A DNA stretch of 35,615 nucleotides, from the NCBI GenBank assembly GCA_016201205.1, contig JACQDF010000125.1:1-35615 (forward strand), in the 5' to 3' direction. The translations under genes were made by a program, and so were the position numbers. The DNA is from Acidobacteriota bacterium (GTDB taxonomy: Bacteria; Acidobacteriota; Terriglobia; Bryobacterales; Bryobacteraceae). The notes beneath the pieces were generated by a model. That model was not told the origin of the DNA and made no database searches. It saw nothing but the letters and a program-made list of their open reading frames with translations. This document shows positions 24,712 to 33,789 of the stretch, piece by piece; the stretch's first letter is position 1; every line of letters starts with the position of its first letter.

Positions 24712-25521
24712 CTACGAACCCGGTCCCCAGTTCTCGCGCAAGTAGGCCGGGCGGAATCCGGCACGCACCATGTTGTGATAACTCGGATTCGGCTTCTCCG
24801 GCAGCTCTTCTGCCCCTTCGGTGACGATCAAGTCACAGCCGGCGGCGATGGCAGCCTGAATGCGTCGCGCCATCAGGGCTCCCTGGGCGCCGCGGTTGCG
24901 GTGCGAGGTGCGCGTCGAGGCGATGCCGAGCCAGGCTGTCTTTCCGTCGAGAAAGAGCGATCCGCCGGCCACGGCCGCATCCCCATCCCAGGCTGAAAAA
25001 TGGCGCCAGTGCGGCCGGCCGACCAGCGCGGCCATCCAAGGAGCCAAAGTTTCCGGCATGGTGAAACCGGCGCACACCGCCTGGGCCGCCCGCATGGCAT
25101 GCGATGCATTGGTTTCGAAAATGCGGAGATCGGTCGTGATCTGCGGCGTGGTCCCCGCGGGACGCCACACCTTGGCCCACGCGCGTTTGCGCACCAGGCC
25201 GCGGGCGGAAAGCCATTCGCGCACCTCAGGCGGTTGCGCGTTCGGTGTGAGGTGAACCAGAAAATGGTGGATGCCGGCGCTGCGATAGACCTCGAGCATT
25301 CGATCCACCGCGGATTCGGTCGCCGGCTCGTGGACGCCCAGGCCCAAAACGCGATTGAAATCCGAATGGTCGACCCTCTCCAGCAGCAGTAGGAACGCGG
25401 CGCCGATGGATTCCGCGCGCAGGCCGAATCGCTGCCGCAACCCGCCAGGCGCGGCTGCATAGACATCACTCCACGCTTCCTGCTCCGCCTTCTCCAGGCG
25501 GGCGATGAATTCGCGAGTCAC
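24712..25521 (-). CDS. GNAT-family N-acetyltransferase
   Basis: 269 aa starting with GTG at 25521. The C-terminal half is a GNAT domain: the acetyl-CoA pyrophosphate loop is RNRGAQGAL (residues 208-216, fitting R/QxxGxG/A), preceded by the strand AWLGIASTRTS and followed by LIVTEG and NMVRAGFRPAYLRENW. The N-terminal half (about 1-125) may be a second, degenerate GNAT-like unit (EVYRSAGIHHFLVHLTPN). The acceptor is unknown. It is monocistronic, convergent with receptor 3 and divergent from the small Cys-rich gene, with a 42-bp divergent gap holding promoter-like sequences for both sides. Confidence 0.88.
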   Translation of the reverse strand: MTREFIARLEKAEQEAWSDVYAAAPGGLRQRFGLRAESIGAAFLLLLERVDHSDFNRVLGLGVHEPATESAVDRMLEVYRSAGIHHFLVHLTPNAQPPEVREWLSARGLVRKRAWAKVWRPAGTTPQITTDLRIFETNASHAMRAAQAVCAGFTMPETLAPWMAALVGRPHWRHFSAWDGDAAVAGGSLFLDGKTAWLGIASTRTSHRNRGAQGALMARRIQAAIAAGCDLIVTEGAEELPEKPNPSYHNMVRAGFRPAYLRENWGPGS

Positions 25522-25563
25522 GCTCTTTCAGGATACTCGTAGACTGGGAAGAGGAGGATGCTC

Positions 25564-25908
25564 ATGAGATTTCTGATGGCACTGATGGCCGGCAGTCTGG
25601 TGTTCGGCGCGGATACCAGGCCGGTGACGATCACAGGCCTGGTGGTGGATACCGGTTGCTACCTGTCGCACGACACCAAAGGCGAGAAGCACGTCAAGTG
25701 CGCGACCGCCTGCGCGAATGCCGGCGTGCCGCTGGCGATCCTGGATGAAGCGACGAGCGCGGTATATCTGCCCGTCGCCATGGATCACAAGAACCAGAAC
25801 GCGAAGCTGATGCCCTTCATCGAGAAGAAGGTCAAGGTGACGGGCGCGCTGGTGGAGAAGGGCGGAATCAAAGGCATCATCCTGAAGACGATCGAGGCGG
25901 CCAACTAA
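25564..25908 (+). CDS. Small secreted Cys/His-rich protein
   Basis: 114 aa from the second ATG. The Shine-Dalgarno GAGGAGG (25551-25557) directly abuts the first ATG at 25558 but is six bases from the ATG at 25564, which decides the start. A short signal peptide (RFLMALMAGSLVFGA) precedes a mature domain with clustered putative metal ligands: Cys32, His36, His43, Cys46 and Cys50 (GCYLSH then HVKCATACANAG). The remainder is beta-rich (KKVKVTGALVEKGGIKGIIL), OB-like in character. Similar small proteins are known to me only as hypotheticals. Metal or haem binding is a guess from the residue pattern. A -10-like TAGACT lies at 25540-25545. Confidence 0.8.
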   Translation: MRFLMALMAGSLVFGADTRPVTITGLVVDTGCYLSHDTKGEKHVKCATACANAGVPLAILDEATSAVYLPVAMDHKNQNAKLMPFIEKKVKVTGALVEKGGIKGIILKTIEAAN

Positions 25909-25966
25909 ACCGCTTGCTGACGCGCGCGGCTCCGAAACAGAGCCGGCGACCGTAAAGGGAGCGGTT
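25908..25966. repeat. Nested inverted repeats between convergent genes
   Basis: An outer pair AACCGCT (25908-25914) and AGCGGTT (25960-25966) encloses an inner hairpin CGGCTC/GAGCCG (25927-25932 and 25940-25945). It spans almost the whole gap between the convergent small secreted gene and the phosphoribosyltransferase. No T-tract is present, so a bidirectional terminator is only possible. Confidence 0.35.
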
Positions 25967-25970
25967 GGCA

Positions 25971-26654
25971 TCACACCGCAACGGGGCCGGCGCGGCGAGC
26001 AACCGGCTTGGACTGCCCGGCGGCATCGAGCAGACGACGCACTTCGTCGTCCGAAGTCTGCGGAAACGATTCATACCACTTGCTAATCGCTTCAAAGGGC
26101 TCCGGCGCCATCAGATGCACCACTTCATCGGCAAGGTTCCACAGACGATTGAGAGCGGGCTGCGACACCACCGGCACGGCGACGACAATGCGCGCCGCCT
26201 TGCCGCTTCGCAACACCCTGATGGCCGCCTCGACCGTGGATCCGGTGGCGATGCCGTCATCGGCCAGAATGACGGCACGGCCGGCAAGATCCAGACGCGG
26301 GCGGCCGCTGCGGTAAAGCCGTTCGCGCCGTTCGAGCTCTTCCTGCTCCCTCGAAGCGACTTGCTCGACGTCCTCCGTGCGGAGGCCGCATTGCGCAATG
26401 ACCTCCTGGTTCAGCACGCGAATGCCGCCGCCGGCGATCGCACCCATCGCCAGCTCGGGCTGCCAGGGCACGCCCAGCTTGCGAACGATCAGGACATCGA
26501 GAGGCAACTGGAGAGCGCGAGCGATTTCAAATCCCACCACCACGCCTCCTCTGGGCAGAGCCAGCGTCAGGCAGTTGCGCCGCTTGGCATGGGACGAGAG
26601 CTCCAGGGCCAGCAGCCGCCCTGCCTCCGTTCTGTCCTTCATGACCCCGCGCAT
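25971..26654 (-). CDS. Phosphoribosyltransferase-domain protein
   Basis: 227 aa. The PRPP-binding motif is VILADDGIATGST (residues 128-140). Other conserved parts are LALPRGGVVVGFEIA near 31-45 and VRKLGVPWQPELAMGAI. This is the stand-alone, stress-cluster type of type-I phosphoribosyltransferase, often found next to Hsp20, phosphoketolase and cation ATPases. Its substrate base is not established. The start at 26654 is chosen because GGAG lies five bases upstream. An in-frame TTG at 26693 would add 13 residues without such support. It is divergent from the Hsp20-arm-like mini-gene. Confidence 0.9.
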   Translation of the reverse strand: MRGVMKDRTEAGRLLALELSSHAKRRNCLTLALPRGGVVVGFEIARALQLPLDVLIVRKLGVPWQPELAMGAIAGGGIRVLNQEVIAQCGLRTEDVEQVASREQEELERRERLYRSGRPRLDLAGRAVILADDGIATGSTVEAAIRVLRSGKAARIVVAVPVVSQPALNRLWNLADEVVHLMAPEPFEAISKWYESFPQTSDDEVRRLLDAAGQSKPVARRAGPVAV

Positions 26655-26763
26655 GAGCGCTCCTGTTGTCTCGAGATGCAATTCAAGAGCCAAGAGTCTG
26701 AAATGCCGATCGAGCGGAATGGAACACGAACTGCTAACAGTCTACTGAAATGGAGACCGGCCC

Positions 26764-26994
26764 ATGGTGGATGTCGTGGATGTCACTGTAACCAAGGGCT
26801 CGTCCCGGGAGCCCTCGTTCCCATGGGTATTTACTCGTCCCCGTGGGATGTTGCGCTTTGGCGAAGGACTGTTTTGGCTGAGTCCTTTTGCGCTGATGCG
26901 TGAATTCGCGCAGGAAATCCACAGAAACTTCGGGTTCAAGGTGGCGGAAGTGAAGCCAAGAATGCGCAAGGTGCCGGTGGAAGTCCGCGCGTAG
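26764..26994 (+). CDS. Mini-gene resembling the N-terminal arm of Hsp20 proteins
   Basis: 76 aa. A Shine-Dalgarno GGAG (26752-26755) is eight bases before the ATG. The segment LSPFALMREFAQEIHRNFGF (about 39-58) resembles the amphipathic N-terminal arm of bacterial Hsp20 proteins (pattern PFxLMRRxxEEMDRxF). The alpha-crystallin domain that should follow is missing: only about 18 basic residues come after. A strong intrinsic terminator begins 24 bp downstream, so it looks like a complete transcription unit and not debris. It could be a truncated Hsp20, a regulator of full-length Hsp20 oligomers, or an unrelated small protein. The resemblance is by eye only. Confidence 0.55.
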   Translation: MVDVVDVTVTKGSSREPSFPWVFTRPRGMLRFGEGLFWLSPFALMREFAQEIHRNFGFKVAEVKPRMRKVPVEVRA

Positions 26995-27018
26995 ACGCGG
27001 ACACCGGACGTAAGCGCG

Positions 27019-27055
27019 AGCGGACAGCCTGGCCGGAGGAAGGCTGTCCGCTTTT
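27019..27055 (+). terminator. Rho-independent terminator of the mini-gene
   Basis: AGCGGACAGCCT (27019-27030) and AGGCTGTCCGCT (27041-27052) form a perfect 12-bp stem with a 10-base loop, followed by TTTT on the plus strand. This is the clearest intrinsic terminator in the window. It separates the mini-gene from the P-type ATPase. Confidence 0.85.
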
Positions 27056-27075
27056 CGCTTCCTGCACACACTGTC

Positions 27076-27103
27076 TTGGATGAGAGGACAATCGCGGTAT
27101 AAG
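27076..27103 (+). promoter_or_regulatory. Putative promoter of the P-type ATPase gene
   Basis: TTGGAT (27076-27081), 16-base spacer, TATAAG (27098-27103). The -10 is good and the -35 is weak. It lies directly after a strong terminator, where a new promoter is expected. Predicted +1 is at about 27109-27111. Confidence 0.5.
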
Positions 27104-27108
27104 AGAAA

Positions 27109-27132
27109 GATGGCGGAGTGAGCGCCGCCATC
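27109..27132 (+). promoter_or_regulatory. 5'-terminal hairpin in the ATPase leader
   Basis: GATGGCGG (27109-27116) and CCGCCATC (27125-27132) form a perfect 8-bp stem with an 8-base loop. If the promoter call is right, the mRNA would begin with this stem. Such structures can protect the 5' end from decay or bind a regulator. Confidence 0.4.
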
Positions 27133-27154
27133 ATCCGGACAGGGAGCGAGCGGA

Positions 27155-29977
27155 GTGCCGGCGGAGAACGGAAGACAAGGGGCGGAATCGGGAAACGGCG
27201 CTCACATGCGGGCTGCTCCGAAGGCGGATCACCGCACCATCCGGTTTCTCGCCTCCTTCCATGCAAGATCCGTGGAAGAGGTGTATCGGGAGCTGGCGAC
27301 CGGGCCCGGCGGCCTGAGCGACGAGGAGGCTGCTCATCGGTTGGAGCGCTTCAAGGCCAATCGCCTCGAGGCCATCGGCCGCGAATCGCTGCTGCTGAAG
27401 TTCCTGGCCAACTTCACCCACCTGCTGGCTCTGCTGTTGTGGGTGGCGGGCCTGGTGGCGTTTGTGGCGCGGATGCCGCAACTGGGGGCCGCCCTCTGGA
27501 TGCTGAACGTGATCAACGGGCTGTTCGGCTTCTGGCAGGAATATAAAGCGGAACGGGTGTTCGAGGCGCTGGGCCGCCTGTTGCCTCTGGAGGCTACCGT
27601 GATCCGCAACGGCGTCCAGACGCGGATTCCCGCCGACCAGCTCGTGCCCGGCGATCTGCTGGTGCTTGCCGAAGGGGATCACATCTCAGCCGATGCCCGC
27701 GTGGTGGAATCCGGCGAGCTTCGAGTGGACCAGTCGGCGCTCACCGGAGAATCGCGGCCGGTGCGCAAGACTCCGGCGGCCCAGCCGGATTCGCAGATAT
27801 CGCTGGGCGAATTCACGAACATTGTCTTCGCCGGCGCCAACGTCGCCGCCGGCTCGGGGCAGGCGGTGGTCTTCGCCACGGGGATGAACACCGAGTTCGG
27901 AAAGATCGCGCATCTGACGCAAACCGTACGAGAAGAGCTCAGCCCGCTCGAGCGCGAGCTGAAGCATGTGACCCGGGTGATCACCCTGGTAGCCGCCGGC
28001 GCCGGCGGCGCGTTCTTTCTGGCGGCGTTCCTGCTGGGAACACTTTCGCCCGCGGACAGCTTTCTTTTCGCCCTGGGCATGATCGTGGCGTTTGTGCCGG
28101 AGGGGCTGCTTCCGGCGTTGACGCTGTCGCTCGCCATTGGAGGGCAGCGGATGGCAAAGCGCAACGCGCTGATCAAGCGGTTGTCCGCCGTCGACACACT
28201 GGGATGCATCACGGTGATCTGCACGGATAAGACCGGTACGCTGACCGGGAACGAAATGACCGTTCGTGCGCTGTGGACCCTCGATGGCAGCTATCGGGTG
28301 CAAGGAACCGGATATTCTCCGGAAGGCCGAGTGGAGTTCAAAGGAGAGCAGCCGGAATCGCTGCACCTTATGCTGCGAGCAGCCGCGCTTTGCAACCACG
28401 CCAGCATTGTCCGGGAGAATGACCGCTGGCAACTGCACGGCGATCCGACTGAAGGCGCCCTGGTGGCAGCGGCCATGAAGGCGGGAATCGATGTGAATGA
28501 GGAACGGCGCAGCGATCCGAAAGTGGGCGAGCTGGGGTTTGATTCCCACCGCAAACGGATGAGCACGGTGCATGACGGCGGGCGGACGGTATACGTCAAA
28601 GGGGCGCCGCGGGAGCTGCTTGCGCTGTGCAGCCGGGTGCGCGTTCAGGGAGTCGAGATCCCGATCGAGGCCGATGAGCGCGGGCGCATCCTGGCCGCCT
28701 GCGACAAGCTGGCGCGGGAGGGATGGCGCGTGCTGGGCGTGGCGCAACGAACGCTGGCCGAGCCGCCGCCCGTCCTCAGCGGCGAAATCGAACAGGACCT
28801 CACCTTCCTGGGGTTGGCGGCGATGGAGGATCCGCCGCGGCCCGGCGTCACACGGGCCATTGCCATGTGTCACCGGGCTGGGATTCGCAACATCATGATC
28901 ACCGGCGATGACCCGGTGACCGCGCATGCGCTCGCGCTCGAGATCGGGATGGCGCAGGATCCGGTGGTTCTGCATGGAAGCGATGTGGACGCGCTTCCGG
29001 ACAAGGTGCTGAGGCAAGTCTGTGGAGGCGAGCTGATCATCGCCCGCGCCACGCCGGAGCATAAGCTGCGCATGGTGCGGACGTTCCAGGAGATGGGCCA
29101 CATCGTCGCCGTCACCGGAGACGGCGTCAGCGACGCGCCCGCTTTGAAGAAGGCAAACATCGGAGTGGCGATGGGCGGGCGCGGCACGGACGTCGCCCGC
29201 GAATCGGCCGACATCGTTCTGCTGGACGACAATTTTGCCACCCTTGTGGACGCCATTGAAGAAGGACGCGGCGTGTACGCGAACCTGAAAAAACTCATCA
29301 CCTACATCGTCACCAGCAACACGCCGGAGGCGTCGCCTTTTGTGCTGTACGCATTCAGCGGCGGACGAATCCCGCTGGCGTTGAACATCATGCGGATTCT
29401 GTCCGTGGACCTGGGCACGGACATGGCGCCGGCGCTGGCGTTGGGCGCCGAACGGCCGGAAGAGAGAGCCATGAGCCTGCCGCCGCGAAAGATGGATGAG
29501 CACTTGTTCTCCTGGGGCCTGCTGGGGCGAGCCTATCTCGTGCTCGGCATCCCGCAGAGCGTGCTGGTGATGGCCGCGTTCTATCTTACTTTCTGGTGGA
29601 ACGGCTACCGGGGCCAATGGTTGGACCTGCCCTCGAGCGGTCCGGTCTATGTGCAGGCGTGCTCGATGGCGCTGGCGGCGGTGGTGGCGACGCAGATCGG
29701 AAACGTGTTTGGGCAGCGCACCGAGCGCGCCAGCGTATTGCGAATCAGCTTCTTCGGCAACCGGCGGATCTGGTGGGGCATCGCGTTCCAGATCGCCGTG
29801 CTGCTCCTGATCTTGTATGTGCCCGTGTTGAGACGCGTCTTCGGAACGGGGCCACTGCCGCTTGTTTGCTATGGCGTGCTGCTGGCGATGGCGCCCGCGC
29901 TGCTGTTGATTGACGAAGCCGGCAAGGCCTGGCTGCGGCGGCGGCAGCGCAGGAATTGGTACAGGGCGCGTTCGTAA
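27155..29977 (+). CDS. P2-type cation-transporting ATPase
   Basis: 940 aa from GTG at 27155 (AGGGAG eight bases upstream). ATG at 27206 is an alternative. Order: N-terminal cation ATPase domain (GLSDEEAAHRLERFKANRLE), actuator motif TGES (197-200), M4 PEGLLP (315-320), phosphorylation site CTDKTGT with Asp358, nucleotide domain, and the hinge motif GDGVSDAP (655-662). M5 (SNTPEASPF) and M6 (DLGTDMAPALALGAE) follow, with C-terminal membrane helices. The PEGLLP, SNxPE and DLGTDM combination resembles the Na+/K+-ATPase (IIC-like) branch more than SERCA. The ion cannot be fixed by eye. The near-invariant Asn of GDGxND is Ser659. It converges on phosphoketolase with a 9-bp gap. Confidence 0.92.
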   Translation: MPAENGRQGAESGNGAHMRAAPKADHRTIRFLASFHARSVEEVYRELATGPGGLSDEEAAHRLERFKANRLEAIGRESLLLKFLANFTHLLALLLWVAGLVAFVARMPQLGAALWMLNVINGLFGFWQEYKAERVFEALGRLLPLEATVIRNGVQTRIPADQLVPGDLLVLAEGDHISADARVVESGELRVDQSALTGESRPVRKTPAAQPDSQISLGEFTNIVFAGANVAAGSGQAVVFATGMNTEFGKIAHLTQTVREELSPLERELKHVTRVITLVAAGAGGAFFLAAFLLGTLSPADSFLFALGMIVAFVPEGLLPALTLSLAIGGQRMAKRNALIKRLSAVDTLGCITVICTDKTGTLTGNEMTVRALWTLDGSYRVQGTGYSPEGRVEFKGEQPESLHLMLRAAALCNHASIVRENDRWQLHGDPTEGALVAAAMKAGIDVNEERRSDPKVGELGFDSHRKRMSTVHDGGRTVYVKGAPRELLALCSRVRVQGVEIPIEADERGRILAACDKLAREGWRVLGVAQRTLAEPPPVLSGEIEQDLTFLGLAAMEDPPRPGVTRAIAMCHRAGIRNIMITGDDPVTAHALALEIGMAQDPVVLHGSDVDALPDKVLRQVCGGELIIARATPEHKLRMVRTFQEMGHIVAVTGDGVSDAPALKKANIGVAMGGRGTDVARESADIVLLDDNFATLVDAIEEGRGVYANLKKLITYIVTSNTPEASPFVLYAFSGGRIPLALNIMRILSVDLGTDMAPALALGAERPEERAMSLPPRKMDEHLFSWGLLGRAYLVLGIPQSVLVMAAFYLTFWWNGYRGQWLDLPSSGPVYVQACSMALAAVVATQIGNVFGQRTERASVLRISFFGNRRIWWGIAFQIAVLLLILYVPVLRRVFGTGPLPLVCYGVLLAMAPALLLIDEAGKAWLRRRQRRNWYRARS

Positions 29978-29986
29978 GCCCACAAG

Positions 29987-32335
29987 TTACCCGTGCCACT
30001 TCCAATCCTCCACCTCCGGCAAGTCCTCCCCGTAAGCCGACACATACGCCTTGTGACGCCGCAACAGATCCCGATACGCCTGCGTGGCCGCGCCGGCAAT
30101 CCCCTTGAGCCTCGGCACGCGCCGCACCGTGTCCAGCGCCAACTGGAAGCGATCCAGGTTGTTGAGCACGCAAATGTCGAACGGCGTCGTGGTCGTGCCC
30201 TCTTCCTTGTAGCCGCGTACATGCAGATTCCCGTGGTTGCGGCGCCGATAGGTCAGCCGGTGAATCAGCCACGGGTAACCGTGATAGGCAAAGATGATCG
30301 GCTTGTCCACCGTGAACAGCGCGTCAAAATCGTCGTCCTCGAGGCCATGCGGATGCTCGCTGGCAGGCTGCAAGGTCATCAGGTCCACTACGTTCACGAG
30401 GCGAATGCGTAAGTCCGGCACGAAGCGCCGGAGCAGCGTCACCGCGGCCAGCATTTCCATCGTCGGAACATCGCCGCAGCAGGCCATCACGACGTCGGGA
30501 TCGCCATCCTCGTTGCTGGCCCATTTCCAGACGCCGATGCCCGCCGTCGAGTGCGCGACCGCCGAGTCCATGTCCAGCCACTGAGGCGCGGGCTGCTTGC
30601 CGGCGACGATTACGTTGACGTAGTTCCTGCTGCGCAGGCAATGATCGGCTACGCACACGAGCGTGTTGGCATCCGGGGGCAGATAGACGCGGACGATGTC
30701 GGCTTTCTTGTTCACCACATGATCGATGAAGCCGGGATCCTGGTGCGAGAAGCCGTTGTGATCCTGCCGCCACACGTGCGACGTCAGCAGGTAATTCAAG
30801 GAGGCGATGGGCCGCCGCCAGGTGATCTCACGCGTTGTCTTCAGCCACTTGGCGTGCTGGTTGAACATCGAGTCGACGATGTGAATGAAGGCCTCGTAGC
30901 AGGAAAAGAAGCCGTGGCGCCCGGTGAGCAGGTAGCCTTCCAGCCAGCCCTGGCACATGTGCTCGCTGAGAACTTCCATCACACGCCCATCCGGGCTCAG
31001 ATCCTCCTCGCCCGGCCTCGTCTCGGCCATCCACGTCTTCGGCGTCACTTCGAACACAGCGCCGAGCCGGTTGGATGCAGTCTCATCCGGCCCGAATACG
31101 CGAAAGTTGCGCTTCCCGAGGTTCCGCTTCATCACGTCGCGCAAGAACAGGCCGAGGACGCGGGTGGCTTCCGCGACCGTTTGGCCGGGGCTTTCGACTT
31201 TGACCGCATATTCGCGAAAGTCCGGCATGTCGAGCGGCTCGAGCAGCACTCCGCCGTTGGCGTGCGGATTCATCCCCATCCGTTGATTCCCGGATGGCGC
31301 CAGCTCGCGGATGGCTGCCTTCACGCCACCGCGCTCGTCAAACAGCTCTTCCGGACGGTAGCTGCGCAGCCACTCCTCGAGCAGTTTCAGCCGCTCCGGA
31401 TTTTTTGCCACATCGGAGAACGGCACCTGATGCGAGCGCCAGCATCCCTCGACCGGGTTGCCATCCACCAGCTTGGGACCCGTCCAGCCTTTGGGGGTGC
31501 GCAGAATGATCATCGGCCACCGGGGCCGCTCGCGAAATCCCTTTGTCCGCGCTTCCTGCTGGATCGCCTGGATCCGGGCCAGCACTTCATCGAGCGTCTC
31601 GGCCATCCATTGATGCATCGCCATTGGCTCATCGCCTTCCACGAGATACGGCGTGTATCCGTAGCCGCGGAACAGAGTCGCCAGCTCGTCACGCGGCAGC
31701 CGGTCGAGCAGGGTGGGATTGGCGATCTTGTAACCGTTCAGATGCAGCACCGGCAGCACCGCGCCGTCGCGGGCCGGGTTCAGGAACTTGTTGGAATGCC
31801 AGCTCGCCGCGCACGGGCCTGTCTCCGCCTCGCCATCCCCGACGACGCAGGCAACGATCAGGTCCGGGTTATCGAAGGCTGCTCCATAGGCGTGCAGAAG
31901 GCAGTAGCCCAATTCGCCGCCTTCGTGAATCGAACCGGGCGTCTCCGGCGCGACGTGGCTCGGAATGCCGTAGGGCCACGAGAACTGGCGGAACAGCCGC
32001 TCGAGGCTTTCCGCATCAAACCGGATGTGCGGATAGACGTCGGTGTACGAGCCTTCCAGGTATGTGCTGGCCACCAGGCCCGGGCCGCCATGCCCTGGTC
32101 CGGCGATGTAAATCATATTCAGGCTGTTTTGTTTGATAAGCCGGTTCAAGTGAACATAGATGAAATTGAGCCCCGGCGTCGTCCCCCAATGCCCCAGCAA
32201 CCGGGGCTTGACGTGTTCCGGCTTCAGCGGACCGGTGAGCAGCGGGTTTTCTTTCAGGTAGATCTGGCCGACGGACAGATAATTGGCCGCGCGCCACCAC
32301 GCGTCCATTTTTCGGAGCAGATCATCGGAAATCAT
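29987..32335 (-). CDS. xfp: Xylulose-5-phosphate/fructose-6-phosphate phosphoketolase
   Basis: 782 aa, the usual length (about 790). This thiamine-diphosphate enzyme splits xylulose 5-phosphate or fructose 6-phosphate with phosphate into acetyl phosphate plus a triose or tetrose phosphate. Signature regions are [15 protein letters not shown] (46-60), AGPGHGGP (78-85), the ThDP/Mg site GDGEAETGP (166-174), with [10 protein letters not shown] (199-208), and the C-terminal [15 protein letters not shown]. The start at 32335 is five bases after the stop of the upstream glycosyltransferase gene, so the two are coupled. A longer in-frame extension into that gene is rejected. It probably supplies acetyl phosphate or ATP under stress or low oxygen, fitting the nearby phosphoribosyltransferase and ATPase. 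No acetate kinase is seen in the window. Confidence 0.96.
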   Translation of the reverse strand: MISDDLLRKMDAWWRAANYLSVGQIYLKENPLLTGPLKPEHVKPRLLGHWGTTPGLNFIYVHLNRLIKQNSLNMIYIAGPGHGGPGLVASTYLEGSYTDVYPHIRFDAESLERLFRQFSWPYGIPSHVAPETPGSIHEGGELGYCLLHAYGAAFDNPDLIVACVVGDGEAETGPCAASWHSNKFLNPARDGAVLPVLHLNGYKIANPTLLDRLPRDELATLFRGYGYTPYLVEGDEPMAMHQWMAETLDEVLARIQAIQQEARTKGFRERPRWPMIILRTPKGWTGPKLVDGNPVEGCWRSHQVPFSDVAKNPERLKLLEEWLRSYRPEELFDERGGVKAAIRELAPSGNQRMGMNPHANGGVLLEPLDMPDFREYAVKVESPGQTVAEATRVLGLFLRDVMKRNLGKRNFRVFGPDETASNRLGAVFEVTPKTWMAETRPGEEDLSPDGRVMEVLSEHMCQGWLEGYLLTGRHGFFSCYEAFIHIVDSMFNQHAKWLKTTREITWRRPIASLNYLLTSHVWRQDHNGFSHQDPGFIDHVVNKKADIVRVYLPPDANTLVCVADHCLRSRNYVNVIVAGKQPAPQWLDMDSAVAHSTAGIGVWKWASNEDGDPDVVMACCGDVPTMEMLAAVTLLRRFVPDLRIRLVNVVDLMTLQPASEHPHGLEDDDFDALFTVDKPIIFAYHGYPWLIHRLTYRRRNHGNLHVRGYKEEGTTTTPFDICVLNNLDRFQLALDTVRRVPRLKGIAGAATQAYRDLLRRHKAYVSAYGEDLPEVEDWKWHG

Positions 32336-32340
32336 GGAGC

Positions 32341-33750
32341 TCAGCCCTTTTTCCTGCCCACCAGCACCAGGTTCAGTCCTTTCCACGGGAACATCCATTC
32401 CACGCGCCGCCAGAACCACACCGTCTTGTCGAACAGCTTGAGCCAGACCTTGCTGATCTGCTTCTGACCAAACAGCTTTCCGAAAATGAGCCACGCCACC
32501 ACGCCTGCTCTGGCGAGCTGGTGCGAGCGCTCCACTTCGAGGCCGGCCTCCGCCATCATCCGATCGAGCTCTGCTTTCTGAAAGCGCCGTTTGTAGCCGA
32601 GCGATTCGTCCAGCCGGCAATACAGGCTCTTGCCCTGAGGCACCAGAGCCACCAGGCGTCCGCCCGGGGACAGCACCCTGGCCACAGCCCGGATCACCGC
32701 GTCCGGCTCGCGCTGGTATTCGAGCACGTGGATCAGCAGCGCCGTGTCGAACGGCCTGTCAAACTGGCCGAACTCCGCCGCGTCCCCTGCATAGAGTTTT
32801 GCCACCACCACGTTCGGCGTGCGCAAGAACCGGTTGTTGAGCGCGTGCAGATAAACAGGATCATGTTCTGCGACAACGTAAAGCTGCCGCCGCGCCATCA
32901 GCCGTCCGGCCAGATTCCCGATGCCCGCGCCCACCTCCAGCACCGTGTCCGCCACGTAAGGCCGCACCAGCCTGGTGATCCAGCTCAGATACTGAGGCGT
33001 CCCGCTGAGGTTGTTGAGGACGGCGCGGCCGTAGGGTTCCGCATAGAGATCATCCACCAGCCAGAAATGCAGGATCACGCCCAGCGCCTTCATGCCGTCA
33101 CGCCAGCCGATTTTCTTTCCTTCTTCGTACGCGCGGCCGTGGTAGCTGATGGGCGCCTCGTAGATCCGCAGCTTGCGTTTGGCGCACTTCATGGTGATTT
33201 CCGGCTCGAAGCCGAAGCGGTTCGAGCGGATGGGAATACTCTTGAGCAGGTCCGTGCGGAAGACCTTGTAGCAGGTCTCCATGTCGGTGAGCTTGATATT
33301 CGAAAAGACGTTGGATGCCAGCGTCAGGCATTTGTTGATCATCGAATGCCAGAAGGGCAGTACGCGTGTCTGCTCGCCGGCCAGGTAGCGCGAGCCGAAT
33401 ACGGCGTCGGCGCGGCCGTCCAACAGCGGGCGGAGAAGCTTTGGATACTCGCTGGGGTCGTATTCCAGATCGGCGTCCTGCACGATGGCGAAATCGCCCT
33501 GTGCCTTCTCGATCGCCGTGCGGACGGCCGCTCCTTTCCCCTGGTTGATCTCGTGCCGGAAGAGCCGGATGCTGCCGTTGTTCTGAGCCAATCGCTGCAA
33601 AATGGCGTAGGTGCCGTCCGTCGAACAGTCGTCCACCACGATCAGCTCCCGCTCCATGTTTTCCGGCAAGGGAGCGTTGAGGACCTGGGTGAGACTCCGT
33701 TCCACGACTGCCCGCTCGTTGTAGACGGGAATGAGAATGGAGAGCAGCAT
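32341..33750 (-). CDS. Fusion of GT2 glycosyltransferase and SAM-dependent methyltransferase
   Basis: 469 aa. Residues 1-235 form a family-2 glycosyltransferase of the dolichyl/polyprenyl-phosphate mannosyl- or glucosyltransferase type: [10 protein letters not shown] (3-12), [10 protein letters not shown] (38-47), DADLEYDP (92-98) and the RFGFEPEI segment (178-185). Residues about 255-420 form a class-I methyltransferase: [16 protein letters not shown] (270-285), then [15 protein letters not shown] and [13 protein letters not shown]. The C-terminal region (about 425-469) is hydrophobic/aromatic and may touch the membrane. The donor and acceptor are unknown. A role in modifying lipid-linked sugars is inferred. 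Its stop is five bases before the phosphoketolase start. It is divergent from the membrane/DCC gene, with a -10-like TATACT at 33767-33762. Confidence 0.88.
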   Translation of the reverse strand: MLLSILIPVYNERAVVERSLTQVLNAPLPENMERELIVVDDCSTDGTYAILQRLAQNNGSIRLFRHEINQGKGAAVRTAIEKAQGDFAIVQDADLEYDPSEYPKLLRPLLDGRADAVFGSRYLAGEQTRVLPFWHSMINKCLTLASNVFSNIKLTDMETCYKVFRTDLLKSIPIRSNRFGFEPEITMKCAKRKLRIYEAPISYHGRAYEEGKKIGWRDGMKALGVILHFWLVDDLYAEPYGRAVLNNLSGTPQYLSWITRLVRPYVADTVLEVGAGIGNLAGRLMARRQLYVVAEHDPVYLHALNNRFLRTPNVVVAKLYAGDAAEFGQFDRPFDTALLIHVLEYQREPDAVIRAVARVLSPGGRLVALVPQGKSLYCRLDESLGYKRRFQKAELDRMMAEAGLEVERSHQLARAGVVAWLIFGKLFGQKQISKVWLKLFDKTVWFWRRVEWMFPWKGLNLVLVGRKKG

Positions 33751-33789
33751 GGGAAATGACCAGTATAATGGGCGGCCCGGCGGCCCAGG

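Noticed and set aside
27686..29983. Minus-strand open frame of 765 codons opposite the P-type ATPase
   Set aside because: Shadow of a gene with all P-type motifs. No recognisable domain or ribosome site.
30551..32467. Plus-strand open frame of 638 codons opposite phosphoketolase
   Set aside because: Shadow of a certain phosphoketolase. The composition is that of antisense GC-rich sequence.
32336..32620. In-frame N-terminal extension of phosphoketolase
   Set aside because: It runs inside the glycosyltransferase-methyltransferase gene and has no similarity to phosphoketolase. The family start [14 protein letters not shown] at 32335 fits.
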